Assembly: GCF_004402495.1 (NCBI RefSeq)
Contig: NZ_SOFH01000018.1
Span: 124,001 to 188,000, forward strand
From: Cryobacterium sp. HLT2-28
GTDB lineage: Bacteria > Actinomycetota > Actinomycetes > Actinomycetales > Microbacteriaceae
DNA: 64,000 bases
Reading direction: 5' to 3'
Positions 35,509 through 44,351 of the stretch are shown piece by piece. Both the position numbers and the translations under genes were made by a program. Position 1 is the first letter of the stretch, and the number at the start of each line of letters is the position of its first letter. Under the pieces are notes generated by a model. It had not been told where the DNA came from. It made no database searches and was given only the letters and a program-made list of their open reading frames with translations.

Positions 35509-37133
35509 CGCCGCACAACAAGTGGATTCCCGCAATCCGCGCCCTCGCAGTCCTGGCCGTGGTCTTCGCAAGCGTGACGAGTACGGTGCCGGCCCAGGCC
35601 GCCAGCTACGACCCCATCACCGGCACCGGATCGACCTGGTCCCAGAATGCGCTCGACCAGTGGCGCAAGAACGTCGCCTCCAACTACGGCATGACCGTCA
35701 ACTACTCGGGCGTCGGCTCCTCCGCCGGACGCCGCGACTTCGCCGCGGGCAGCGTCGACTTCGCCGTGACGGAGATCCCGTTCCAGACCGCCCCCGAGGA
35801 CGGTTCGGCTCCCGAGACTCCGACCCGCGGCTACGCGTACATGCCGATCGTCGCGGGCGGGTCCTCCTTCATGTACAACCTCAAGATCGGCGGGGTGCGG
35901 GTGTCCAACCTGCGGCTCAGCGGCCCCGTCATCACGAAGATCTTCACCGGCGTGATCACCAAGTGGAACGACCCGGCCATCCAGGCCGACAACCCGGGCC
36001 TCGCGATGCCGGACAAGGGAATCGTGCCCGTCGTCCGCTCCGACGGTTCCGGTTCGAGCGCGCAGTTCACGCTGTGGATGTCCAAGCAGCATCCCGACCT
36101 GTGGAACGCGTTCTGCGCATCCGTCGGCCGGAAGGTGCCCTGCGGGCTGACCTCGCAGTACCCGACGTTCGGCAACGCCAAGGCGCAGAGCGGCTCCTCC
36201 GGCGTGGCGGGTTACGTCAGCCAGGACTACGGGGAAGGAGCGATCACCTACGTCGAGTACTCGTACGCCCTCGAGGCCGGTTTCCCGGTCGTCAAGGTGC
36301 TCAACGCGGCTGGTTACTACGTGGAACCGACCGCGAACTCGGTGGCCGTCGCACTGCTCCAGGCACAGATCAAGACGGATGTCCCCGTCACCAGCCCCGA
36401 CTACCTCACCCAGATCCTCGACGGGGTCTACAACAACCCCGACCCCCGCACCTACCCCCTGTCGAGCTACTCGTACATGGTGGTGCCGACCCAGGTCGGC
36501 GGAGTGTTCACGGCGAAGAAGGGCACAACACTCGGGGCCTTCGCCAACTACATGCTCTGCGAGGGACAGCAACAGGCGGCCGACCTCGGCTACTCGCCGC
36601 TGCCGATGAACCTCGTGCTGGCCGGCTTCGACCAGATCAAGCGTGTGCCCGGCGCCGACACCAGCGGGGTCGACATCAACAAGTGCAACAACCCGACATT
36701 CAAGCCGGGTGATTCGCCCTCGAACAACCAGCTTGCGCTCACGGCTGCCCAGCCGCAGGACTGCGACAAGGTCGGGGCGAACCAGTGCACGACCGGCACG
36801 GCAGGCTCCGTCGCCGACACGCCGATCTCGGGCAGTGGCGTGGGCGGCAGCGCCGACGGAGCGGCTGACGCCGTCGGCGCCGCCGACGCCGCGGCAGCTG
36901 CGGGCGCTCCCGTTACCGCCGCGAGCTACGACGAAAACGGGGCCCTGATCTCCGGCGGCACGGCCGTCGCCGGCGCGGCCGTCGCCTCACCGTTCACCCT
37001 GGCCGACACAGGCTGGAGCGCACAGCAGTCGATCATGCTCTTCGCGGGGATACTGCTCGTCGCCGCCTCCGTGCTTCCGCCGGTGTTCTGGCGCCGGCTC
37101 ACACCGCGCGGCGCGAAGGCGGCCACGAAATGA
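35505..37133 (+). CDS. pstS: PstS-like phosphate-binding protein with LAXTG-type wall-sorting signal
   Basis: 542 residues from GTG at 35505, overlapping pstA; AAGGAGA precedes it. Sec signal ending VPAQAA, with no lipobox. The PstS domain shows the two phosphate loops ITGTGSTWSQNALDQW and VRSDGSGSSAQFTLWM, and the typical YSYMVVPTQ and GYSPLPMNLV. After an Ala/Gly/Asp-rich linker comes FTLADTGWS (LADTG, about residues 500-504), a membrane helix and the basic end WRRLTPRG. That is the layout of class E sortase substrates (LAXTG). So this binding protein appears wall-anchored or retained by its helix instead of lipid-anchored, which is unusual for PstS. The gene overlaps the next start by 4 bases. 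Confidence 0.9.
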   Translation: MTPHNKWIPAIRALAVLAVVFASVTSTVPAQAASYDPITGTGSTWSQNALDQWRKNVASNYGMTVNYSGVGSSAGRRDFAAGSVDFAVTEIPFQTAPEDGSAPETPTRGYAYMPIVAGGSSFMYNLKIGGVRVSNLRLSGPVITKIFTGVITKWNDPAIQADNPGLAMPDKGIVPVVRSDGSGSSAQFTLWMSKQHPDLWNAFCASVGRKVPCGLTSQYPTFGNAKAQSGSSGVAGYVSQDYGEGAITYVEYSYALEAGFPVVKVLNAAGYYVEPTANSVAVALLQAQIKTDVPVTSPDYLTQILDGVYNNPDPRTYPLSSYSYMVVPTQVGGVFTAKKGTTLGAFANYMLCEGQQQAADLGYSPLPMNLVLAGFDQIKRVPGADTSGVDINKCNNPTFKPGDSPSNNQLALTAAQPQDCDKVGANQCTTGTAGSVADTPISGSGVGGSADGAADAVGAADAAAAAGAPVTAASYDENGALISGGTAVAGAAVASPFTLADTGWSAQQSIMLFAGILLVAASVLPPVFWRRLTPRGAKAATK

Positions 37134-39694
37134 CGCGGCTGACCTTCAACCAGGACTCGCTCTGGACCCGCGCCGGCGCGAGCGGACTCGTCGTCGGCCT
37201 GTTCGTGGGCGTCGGCGTCGCCCTGCTCGGCTCGCTCGCCCCGCAGGCGGCGGTCGCTGACTCCTCAAGCGCGGTCACCGTCACGGCGGCCGCCCAGGAC
37301 TCCGACGTTGCATCCGCGCCGTTCCCCGCGCTCTCCGTGACGGTGTCCAAGACCGCAGACCTCACCTCGGAGGGGATCCTAGTCAGCTGGACCGGCGGCA
37401 AGAAATCGACCGCGCCGCAGGGATCGGTGGGGGGTGCGAACTTCCTTCAGATCGCGCAGTGTTGGGGCGACGACCCTCTGCACCCCGGGCACCCTGACCG
37501 CACGACGTGCCAGTACGGAGCGTTCGCGAACGCCGGTCGCGAAGCGGACGTGCACGAGAACACCGAGGAGAATCCGAAGAACATCGCGCAGCAGGACGCG
37601 CAGTACACGTCCCCGCGCACTGGTATCTTCACCGGTCCGTACACGGCAATTCCTTTTCGAGCGGTGTCCGGTGAGATGGTCGCACCCGTCCACGAGAAAG
37701 ACGGCGTCCTCGTCCACGACACGACCGTCGACCTGGTCAACAACCAGTTCTTCACCCAATTCACATCCAATGAAATCAAGTGGGCCGGGTCGGACGATTC
37801 CGGCGCCGGCTCGGTGAAGTTCGAGGCGCAGACCTCCATGCAGTCCCCGGGGCTGGGCTGCGGTGCGCCCGTCATCGTGACCGGCCAGCCCACGACCGGC
37901 CAGTCGTGCTGGCTCGTCGTCATCCCGCGCGGAACCGGCGACTCCGGTGTCGGCCAGATCCTCCGGCCCGGCCTTTTCTGGGATGCCTGGCAGCACAACG
38001 TGGCGGTGAAGCTCGATTTCAAGCCCGTCGGCATCCGCTGCGAAATCGGCAGTGCCGAGAGTCGGCTCTCGGGCAGCGAGCTCATCGCCGGTGCGATCTC
38101 TTCGTGGCAGCCGAACCTCTGCGGCGGCAGTGCCGGCTCGGCCTTCGTCCTGGGCACTGGAAACGAAGCCGATGTTCTCGCCGTGGCTGCGAAGACCACT
38201 CCTAGCCCGCTCGCGCTGACCTCCCGGCCCCTCGCGACGACCCAGAGGGATCCGCTGCAGTACGCGCCCGTCGGCATCTCCGGCCTGGCGATCTCCTTCT
38301 CGATCGACCGTCGAGTTAAACCTGTCGACGGAGTACCGCGGGCTTATCAAGACGCGGAGACCCAGGCTTTCACGACTCTGAAGCTCACACCCCGTCTCGT
38401 GGCCAAATTACTCACGGCCTCCTACGTTTCGGCGCTCCCGCCCGGCGCCGACCTCACGCACATCGGCTACAAGAGTTTTTCGGACCCAGGGCCCAACGCC
38501 CGCAACATCTCAGGTGACAAGGACTTCCTCGAGGCCAACGACAGGGAGTGGGCGTATCAGGACCTCAACAGCATCTCGATCGCCGACGCGCTTGCCCCGT
38601 CTGGCCGTTCGGACATCGCAACGCAGCTCTGGCGCTACGTGATGGCGGATGCCGATGCGGTCGCATTCCTCAACGGAACCCCGGACCCGTGGGGCATGAG
38701 AGTCAATCCGTATTACTCCACCAACGCCGCGATCAACCCCACCGGGATCGGACTCATGCTGCCGCGTGACACCTTCCCGAAGGCCGATCCCGTTGAGAAG
38801 GCGGCGACCACCGGCGGCAATGGCGTCGGGGCCGTGAACCTCGTCACCTGGCGTCCCTTCACCTCCGACTTCGAAAACGGCGCCTATCTCACGTTGCGCG
38901 GCGACGGTCAGTTGCTCGGCGGCTGGGATTCGACGGCTACCCCGCCGAAGTACCTCAAGACCGCACGCAGCCTCGTCGGCCAGCAGGGTGTGATCGGGCT
39001 CACCACGACGGCCTCGGCGGCCCGTTACCAGAACGTCACCGCTTCGCTCAGAAACTCCGCCGGCACGTTCGTGGCGCCGAGTTCTGCCTCAATGCTGGCC
39101 GCGGCTGCGGCGATGACCCCCACGGCAGCGCAGGCAAAAGTGCTCGAATTCGACCCGAAGTCGACCGCGGCCCTCGCCGCGACCACCGCCTACCCGTTGA
39201 CTATGCCGGTCTACGCCGCCCTGAATCCGCTGCAGACGGATGCCTCGAACCGTGCGAAGTACGCCGCGCTGATTACCTACGGCGTCACTGCCGGCCAGGT
39301 CCAGGGCACGTCCCTCGGCCAGTTGCCCGCAGGATACGCCCCGCTTCCGAAAAGCTGGGTTGACCAGGCGCTCCTGGCCGCCGCGGCGATCAGGGACGGC
39401 GTCAGCCCGATCGCGGCGACCGTGCCGACGGTTCCCTTGGCCGTCTCGCCGTCGACGCCGACGACGGCGGGCGTCCGAAGCGCTGCCGCGGCGGTCGCCG
39501 ATGCTGCCGCGACTGCGGTTGCCGACGCCGCCGACCCCGTTGCCAGCGGTGCTGCCGCCGGGGCGCTCGTCGGGAAGCCCACACCCGCAGACCCGGCCAG
39601 CCCGGTGGCAGCGGCTGTTCCGGCCGGACTGCTCTCAGGGCTTCTTGCAGCCGGAGCGTTCCCCCTGTTCTCACGAATCAGAAGGAGATTCTGA
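37130..39694 (+). CDS. Large PstS-like secreted protein with C-terminal membrane anchor
   Basis: 854 residues, ATG overlapping the pstS stop. Signal-anchor-like N-terminus (GLVVGLFVGVGVALLGSLA) and mature start near AVADSSS. I recognise a PstS-like end in AALITYGVTAGQVQGTSLGQ followed by LPAGYAPLPKSWVDQAL, the usual last helix of phosphate-binding proteins. The N-terminal ~350 residues are unassigned and contain two Cys pairs (about QCWGDD ... TTCQYG and GLGCGAP ... QSCWLV). An Ala-rich linker leads to a final helix GLLSGLLAAGAFPLF and RIRRRF; there is no LPXTG motif. The middle of the gene has less extreme GC and freer codon use than its neighbours. Function inferred: an accessory binding or scaffold subunit of the transporter complex. 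Confidence 0.75.
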   Translation: MTRLTFNQDSLWTRAGASGLVVGLFVGVGVALLGSLAPQAAVADSSSAVTVTAAAQDSDVASAPFPALSVTVSKTADLTSEGILVSWTGGKKSTAPQGSVGGANFLQIAQCWGDDPLHPGHPDRTTCQYGAFANAGREADVHENTEENPKNIAQQDAQYTSPRTGIFTGPYTAIPFRAVSGEMVAPVHEKDGVLVHDTTVDLVNNQFFTQFTSNEIKWAGSDDSGAGSVKFEAQTSMQSPGLGCGAPVIVTGQPTTGQSCWLVVIPRGTGDSGVGQILRPGLFWDAWQHNVAVKLDFKPVGIRCEIGSAESRLSGSELIAGAISSWQPNLCGGSAGSAFVLGTGNEADVLAVAAKTTPSPLALTSRPLATTQRDPLQYAPVGISGLAISFSIDRRVKPVDGVPRAYQDAETQAFTTLKLTPRLVAKLLTASYVSALPPGADLTHIGYKSFSDPGPNARNISGDKDFLEANDREWAYQDLNSISIADALAPSGRSDIATQLWRYVMADADAVAFLNGTPDPWGMRVNPYYSTNAAINPTGIGLMLPRDTFPKADPVEKAATTGGNGVGAVNLVTWRPFTSDFENGAYLTLRGDGQLLGGWDSTATPPKYLKTARSLVGQQGVIGLTTTASAARYQNVTASLRNSAGTFVAPSSASMLAAAAAMTPTAAQAKVLEFDPKSTAALAATTAYPLTMPVYAALNPLQTDASNRAKYAALITYGVTAGQVQGTSLGQLPAGYAPLPKSWVDQALLAAAAIRDGVSPIAATVPTVPLAVSPSTPTTAGVRSAAAAVADAAATAVADAADPVASGAAAGALVGKPTPADPASPVAAAVPAGLLSGLLAAGAFPLFSRIRRRF

Positions 39695-39803
39695 TGCGTC
39701 GCAACTTGACGAGCCGGCCTGGGGCTCTAGCCCAGACCGCTGTCGTCGGGAAATGCGGGCCCGCCCGGGTTCGTTTCGTTTCACCCATCCGAAAGGCTCC
39801 ACA

Positions 39804-40907
39804 GTGATTTCGAAGAAGGCTATTGCGCTCTGCGCAACTGTCGGCGTTGCCATCTCCGGCATTGCCATTGCGACACCGGCCAACGCCGAGCCCGTCTCCA
39901 ACAGCTACTCCATCGTCGGTTCCGACACCCTCGAAGACGTCGTCGGCGCACTCGCCAACGGCACATCCATCACCGGTTCGTCAGTGCGCTCCACGATCAA
40001 CGGTGCCACGATCGGCTCCTTCGACGCTACAGGGTCCCCTTACATCACGACCAAGAGCGCCGGTGTGCGTTTCGGGCGTCCCAACGGTTCCGGCGATGGA
40101 GTCAAAGCGCTCAGCCGTTCGATCGACGGCGCGAGCTACACCGCCGGAACCGCCGGTAGCCCGACGGCGGCGATCACCGGCCAGGTCGACATCGCCCGGT
40201 CTTCCAGCGGGGGGACGGCGAACGCCGCAGGCGAGCTCCTGTATGTGCCCTTCGGCCGCGACGCGATCGCCTACGCCTACAAGGGCGCCGCATCCGGAAT
40301 CGACACCCTGACGGTGTCGCAGATGAAGAGCCTCTACGAGTGCTCCGCCGGCTTCCAGATCGGCGGCGTCACCGTCACCCCGATCATTCCCCAGGCAGGC
40401 TCGGGAACCCGCAAGGACTTCCTATCGAAGATCGGCTCGACCGAGGCTCTCATGCTCACCGTTGGTGAGGGCGGCTGCGTCGTCGAAGGCCAGGAACACG
40501 ACGCCACCACCCTCACTGCCGAATCGGTCATGCCGATGGCCGTGTCCCGTTGGATCGCCATGAACACGGGCGCGAGCTACGACAAGCGTGGCACCGGAAC
40601 GCTCGGTTCGCTCGTCTCCGGCGTTGTACCGGTCACAGGGACGGGGACGGCCATGGTCCCGAACGCCGTTTACTACGCCGACACCACCTGGGGCCGCGAC
40701 ACGTACCTAGTCGTGGAGTATGCCCGAGTGAACAGCGCCGATGCGAAGTACGACGCCAACCTCGCTGCATTGCTCGACCCGAATCAGTCAACAGCCCTGA
40801 CCAACACGTCGCCCGTCGTCTCCCGCGCGGGCGCCGTCAAGAAGAAGTTCGGCTTCCTCGCTCCCACGGTCGGCGTCGTCGCCTACCGCGTCGCCAAGAC
40901 TGCTTAG
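39804..40907 (+). CDS. Secreted PstS-like phosphate-binding protein, unanchored
   Basis: 367 residues from GTG at 39804. Signal peptide cleaved after ATPANA; no lipobox, helix or sorting signal at the end, so it should be released or held by other proteins. The PstS fold is indicated by YSIVGSDTLEDVVGALA, the segment ITGQVDIARSSSGG, LTVSQMKSLYECSAG and the oxyanion loop IIPQAGSGTRKDFLSKI. A 109-bp gap with a small hairpin separates it from the large PstS-like gene. Three different PstS-like proteins in one locus suggest a relay from the outside inward (inference). Confidence 0.82.
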   Translation: MISKKAIALCATVGVAISGIAIATPANAEPVSNSYSIVGSDTLEDVVGALANGTSITGSSVRSTINGATIGSFDATGSPYITTKSAGVRFGRPNGSGDGVKALSRSIDGASYTAGTAGSPTAAITGQVDIARSSSGGTANAAGELLYVPFGRDAIAYAYKGAASGIDTLTVSQMKSLYECSAGFQIGGVTVTPIIPQAGSGTRKDFLSKIGSTEALMLTVGEGGCVVEGQEHDATTLTAESVMPMAVSRWIAMNTGASYDKRGTGTLGSLVSGVVPVTGTGTAMVPNAVYYADTTWGRDTYLVVEYARVNSADAKYDANLAALLDPNQSTALTNTSPVVSRAGAVKKKFGFLAPTVGVVAYRVAKTA

Positions 40908-40941
40908 CCCACCGACTCACCTCTGAGAAAAGGTTCGGAAA

Positions 40942-42036
40942 ATGAAGCTCACTAAGAAAATGCGCTTTGCCGCCGTCGGCATTGTGTCCCTCTCCCTCGT
41001 CGCCGGTGCCGCGGCCGTTGCCTCCGCAGCCGTCCAAACCAACGGTTCGGATGGCCCGTTCTACGTCTTCGATAGAAACATTGCCCTCGTCACCGATCCG
41101 ACAACCGTCTTCCAGTGGAACTCGGACAACTTCGCCTCCGGTGCAGCCACCAGCTATGACGTGCCGACCATGTGCCCGATCGCTTCCACAGGAGCGAGTA
41201 TCTTCTTGTCAGACGTCGGCAGCGAGCGCACGGTGCTCTCCTGGAAGGCGACCGCACTTAGCGCATTCAACCCTCAGCCGGCAGTCGCCGGCACGAAAGA
41301 GGTCATCGCGGCGACCCTGACGCCGATCACCCTCATCAATGGCCTTCCTGGGCAGGCCGCGGTGAAGGCTGCGGGCGGCACCTACAGCCTCGGTATGGCG
41401 TGCACCACTAACAATGGTGTGACCGTTGTCGGTGCCTTCTACCGCACGATCCACGTGACGGCCGGTACCGGCGCCTACACGGTCGACGCCCAGGCCGATG
41501 TCGCCGTGACCCCGACCCCGACGCCCACGCCAACGGCCCCGGCCGGCACCACGGGCGACGTGGCGCTCGCGCCGACGGTCGCAGCCGCCAGTAACGGCGT
41601 GCTCAGCTTCTCTGTTCCGGCGGGCGCTGCGGCAACCTTCGGCGCTCCGACGCTGGTCAACAACAAGTCGACCACCGTGGGCACCCTGGGTGCCGTCACG
41701 GTAGCCGACGGCCGCATCGTCACGCGCAACGGCTGGGACCTCACCGCGAACGTCGCTGACTTCAAGAAGAGCACCGACGCCGCCAACACCATCAGCAACA
41801 AGCAGCTCGGCTTCGTCCCGACGGTCACCGCCGTCGGCACAGACGCGACCGGCGTCACCGCCGCGGCTGCCCAGACCGCGGGCACGGCCAGCTACCCGGC
41901 GGCCTTCGCCTCCGGCGCAGCCGCCAACACGGTCGGAAACACGGTGCTGAACGCCGCACTGACCTTCGTCGCACCCCAGGAGAAGGCGGCCGGTACCTAC
42001 ACCTCCGTCATGACCCTGACGGTCGTCTCGAAGTAA
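40942..42036 (+). CDS. WxL-like secreted surface protein
   Basis: 364 residues from ATG at 40942. Signal peptide cleaved near VASAAVQ. A globular N-terminal domain (about 35-185, one Cys pair) is followed by a Thr-Pro linker and a beta-rich C-terminal domain. In that domain RNGWDLTANVADFKK gives a W-x-L motif (about residue 264) and the end is AAGTYTSVMTLTVVSK. This resembles WxL domains of Firmicutes, which bind peptidoglycan and work with DUF916 proteins; the next gene encodes such a partner. The second, W-x-L motif near the end is degenerate (MTLTV). Assignment is by motif and partnership. Confidence 0.65.
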   Translation: MKLTKKMRFAAVGIVSLSLVAGAAAVASAAVQTNGSDGPFYVFDRNIALVTDPTTVFQWNSDNFASGAATSYDVPTMCPIASTGASIFLSDVGSERTVLSWKATALSAFNPQPAVAGTKEVIAATLTPITLINGLPGQAAVKAAGGTYSLGMACTTNNGVTVVGAFYRTIHVTAGTGAYTVDAQADVAVTPTPTPTPTAPAGTTGDVALAPTVAAASNGVLSFSVPAGAAATFGAPTLVNNKSTTVGTLGAVTVADGRIVTRNGWDLTANVADFKKSTDAANTISNKQLGFVPTVTAVGTDATGVTAAAAQTAGTASYPAAFASGAAANTVGNTVLNAALTFVAPQEKAAGTYTSVMTLTVVSK

Positions 42037-42140
42037 CAGCCGGCGGTGGGGGAGGGGCGGCGTCCGCGTCGTCTCTCCTTCACCCCCCCGTTTCGTCACC
42101 ACTCTCCACAGGTTTCCCCCGCAGAAATGAGAATGCCCTC

Positions 42141-43226
42141 GTGACCCCCACCGCCTCCGTCACCCACCGACTGCTCGCCGCCGCGAGCGTGCTCCTGACC
42201 CTGGGACTGACCCTGACCCTCGGCGCCACGGGCGCCTGGGCCGAGGATTCCGACGGCATCGCGGCCGCCCCTGCCGCCGATGGCGGCGTCGACCAGTCCA
42301 GGTCTCGGTACAGCTACCAGGTCGAACCCGGCCAGCAGGTGGCGGACGAGTACCTCGTCGAGAACACCGGCACCACCGTGCAGTCGGTGACCGTGTACGC
42401 CACTGACGCGTTCAACGCAGAGGACGGCAGCTTCGCCCTCCTCGACGGCGGCGTCGAAGCGACGGGCGCCGGGCGCTGGGTCAGTTTCGACGGCGGGGCC
42501 GACCGGATGCAGCTCACCCTTCAGCCGGGAGCGTCCCAGGTGGTGCCGTTCACCGTGATGACGCCGGCTGACGCGGGTCCCGGCGACCACGCCGGCGGCA
42601 TCATCGTCTCGGCGCTCTCGCCGGCCGGCGAAGTGTCCGTCGACCGGCGCGTGGCAATTCGGCTCTACGTGCGGGTTAAGGGGCTGCTGCAACCGGGACT
42701 CACGATCAGCAGCATCGCGACCTCCTACCGCCCCGAACTGAATCCCTTCTCAGGGGAGCTGACGGCCACGATCAGCCTGAGCAACACCGGCAACGTCGCC
42801 CTCGTGGCCAACACGGTCACGCAGGTGCGCGGCCTGTTCGGCATCCCGCTGTCCGGCCTGACCGACGTCAAGGTTTCCGAGATGCTGCCCGGCAGCAACC
42901 GCACGGTGACCATCACGATCCCGGGTGTCGGCCCGTGGGTCTACCTCGCCCCGCACGTCTCCCTCGCGGCGACGGTCGAGCCGGGAGCCCTCGACGCCGG
43001 GGTGCTGCCCGCGGCCGAACGCGACGCCACCCTGTTTGTGGTGCCATGGGGCGTCCTGCTCGTGCTGCTCCTCGTGGGCCTGGCCTGGCTCATTGCGCGG
43101 CTCCGCCGCCGGCGCAACGCCACCCGGGCGCAGGCCTGGGTCGAGTACACCGAGGCCGAAGCACGACGCAGGGCCCTCGAGGACGCCCCGGCGGAGACAG
43201 AATCAGCGGGGATGCCCGTGCACTGA
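42141..43226 (+). CDS. DUF916 (WxL-interacting, peptidoglycan-binding) type membrane-anchored protein
   Basis: 361 residues from GTG at 42141. Signal peptide ending ATGAWA. The N-terminal domain matches the DUF916 pattern: YSYQVEPGQQVADEYLVENT, then VTVYATDAFNAEDGSFALL and LTLQPGASQVVPFTV ... PGDHAGGIIVSAL. A second Ig-like domain (SGELTATISLSNTGNVALVA, the position of DUF3324) follows, then one membrane helix FVVPWGVLLVLLLVGLAWLI and an Arg-rich cytosolic tail. In Firmicutes such proteins pair with WxL proteins in cell-surface complexes. Here it would be the membrane tether of the WxL-like protein. Confidence 0.78.
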   Translation: MTPTASVTHRLLAAASVLLTLGLTLTLGATGAWAEDSDGIAAAPAADGGVDQSRSRYSYQVEPGQQVADEYLVENTGTTVQSVTVYATDAFNAEDGSFALLDGGVEATGAGRWVSFDGGADRMQLTLQPGASQVVPFTVMTPADAGPGDHAGGIIVSALSPAGEVSVDRRVAIRLYVRVKGLLQPGLTISSIATSYRPELNPFSGELTATISLSNTGNVALVANTVTQVRGLFGIPLSGLTDVKVSEMLPGSNRTVTITIPGVGPWVYLAPHVSLAATVEPGALDAGVLPAAERDATLFVVPWGVLLVLLLVGLAWLIARLRRRRNATRAQAWVEYTEAEARRRALEDAPAETESAGMPVH

Positions 43227-43301
43227 CCTTGGCTGGCACTGCCGCCGGTTTGCCTCTCGTTTGCATTCCCTTCAGCTTCACGAAACCTCGGTTGGACTAA
43301 C

Positions 43302-44351
43302 TTGACTGTGCTCACCACCCACCCCGCGCTGCGCCTGCTGCTCGTGGCCGTTTTCGCCTTCGTCCCGCTCGCCGGGCTGGTCGGCGGCACCCCCAGCGCA
43401 CAGGCCGGCAACGATTCAGATGGCGTCGGCCTCACCGTGGACGTAGCCCAACCGACCGCGAGTCCCCGGCCCGACGCCAGCTGCGAGCTGCCGTTCGGTA
43501 AGCCAGCCAGCCACGCTCAGGTCCGGATCCGGGTCAGGCACCTCAAGCTGGGATCCCTGGCGCAGGCCCACGTGCACTCCACGCCGACCCTGCTCGCCAG
43601 CGGCACCGCCGACGCCGACGGAAGTGTCGTGCTGAACGGCACCCTCCCGGATGACCTCGCGGTCGGCAGCCACAGTATCTCCCTCACGGGCATCGCGGTG
43701 GACGGTCAGGCGTTCACCCAGACCGTGCTGACGTTCACGGTTACCGCGGGCGGACTCCTCGCCGCCGAGGCTCCGCCGTCGGCCGTCGCGGCGTCGGTGC
43801 GTACCGCTGCCACGCCGGCACGCGTCGCACAGGCGCCCGTGACCGGGCCGGCCGCCGTCGCCGCGGCGCTCGGCTCGGAGGCCGTGGCGCTGGGCGGCGT
43901 GCTCACCGTCAGCGGTCTCACGGTCCGCGCGGTCCCGGCCCTCACCCCGGACGGCGGCGACGTCATCCTCGATTTCACCATCCGCAACGTGTCAGCGGCG
44001 CCGATCACATCGAGCCTGAACTTCTGGATCGACAACGCCGTCGGCCTCCCGATCGCGCAGGTCGACGACGTCGCCGTCGCCGACCTAGCGGCGGGGGAGA
44101 CCCGCACGGCCACCGCGACGCTCTCTGACGTGGGCCAGTGGACCGTATTCAACGGCCACGTCACGCTCACCCCGCCGGCCACGGTCGGTGGCAACGATCT
44201 CACCCCGGTCTCCCGTGATGCCTTCATCATCGTGCCACCGTTCTTCCTCCTGCTTGTCGTAGCCCTCGCCGCGGGACTCAGCCTCGCTGTGCGATTCGTG
44301 CTGCGTGCACGCCGCGCCATCCGTGCCGTGCCGGTCGCGGCCGCATCGTGA
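43302..44351 (+). CDS. Secreted Ig-like protein with C-terminal membrane anchor
   Basis: 349 residues if read from TTG at 43302; GTG at 43308 is equally possible. Signal peptide (LRLLLVAVFAFVPLAGLVG). Two beta-rich domains are visible: a short one with one Cys (DASCELPFGKPASHAQVRIR ... LAVGSHSISLTGIAVDG) and, after an Ala/Val-rich linker, a DUF916-like or Ig-like one (DVILDFTIRNVSAAPITSSL). The end is a membrane helix (IIVPPFFLLLVVALAAGLSL) and basic tail. No enzyme signature. It probably belongs to the same surface complex. The stop overlaps the next gene by 4 bases. Confidence 0.7.
   Translation: MTVLTTHPALRLLLVAVFAFVPLAGLVGGTPSAQAGNDSDGVGLTVDVAQPTASPRPDASCELPFGKPASHAQVRIRVRHLKLGSLAQAHVHSTPTLLASGTADADGSVVLNGTLPDDLAVGSHSISLTGIAVDGQAFTQTVLTFTVTAGGLLAAEAPPSAVAASVRTAATPARVAQAPVTGPAAVAAALGSEAVALGGVLTVSGLTVRAVPALTPDGGDVILDFTIRNVSAAPITSSLNFWIDNAVGLPIAQVDDVAVADLAAGETRTATATLSDVGQWTVFNGHVTLTPPATVGGNDLTPVSRDAFIIVPPFFLLLVVALAAGLSLAVRFVLRARRAIRAVPVAAAS

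Noticed and set aside
39695-39803. Second PHO box before the small PstS-like gene
   Set aside because: TTTCACCC occurs at 39780 but without a convincing neighbouring unit; too weak to annotate.
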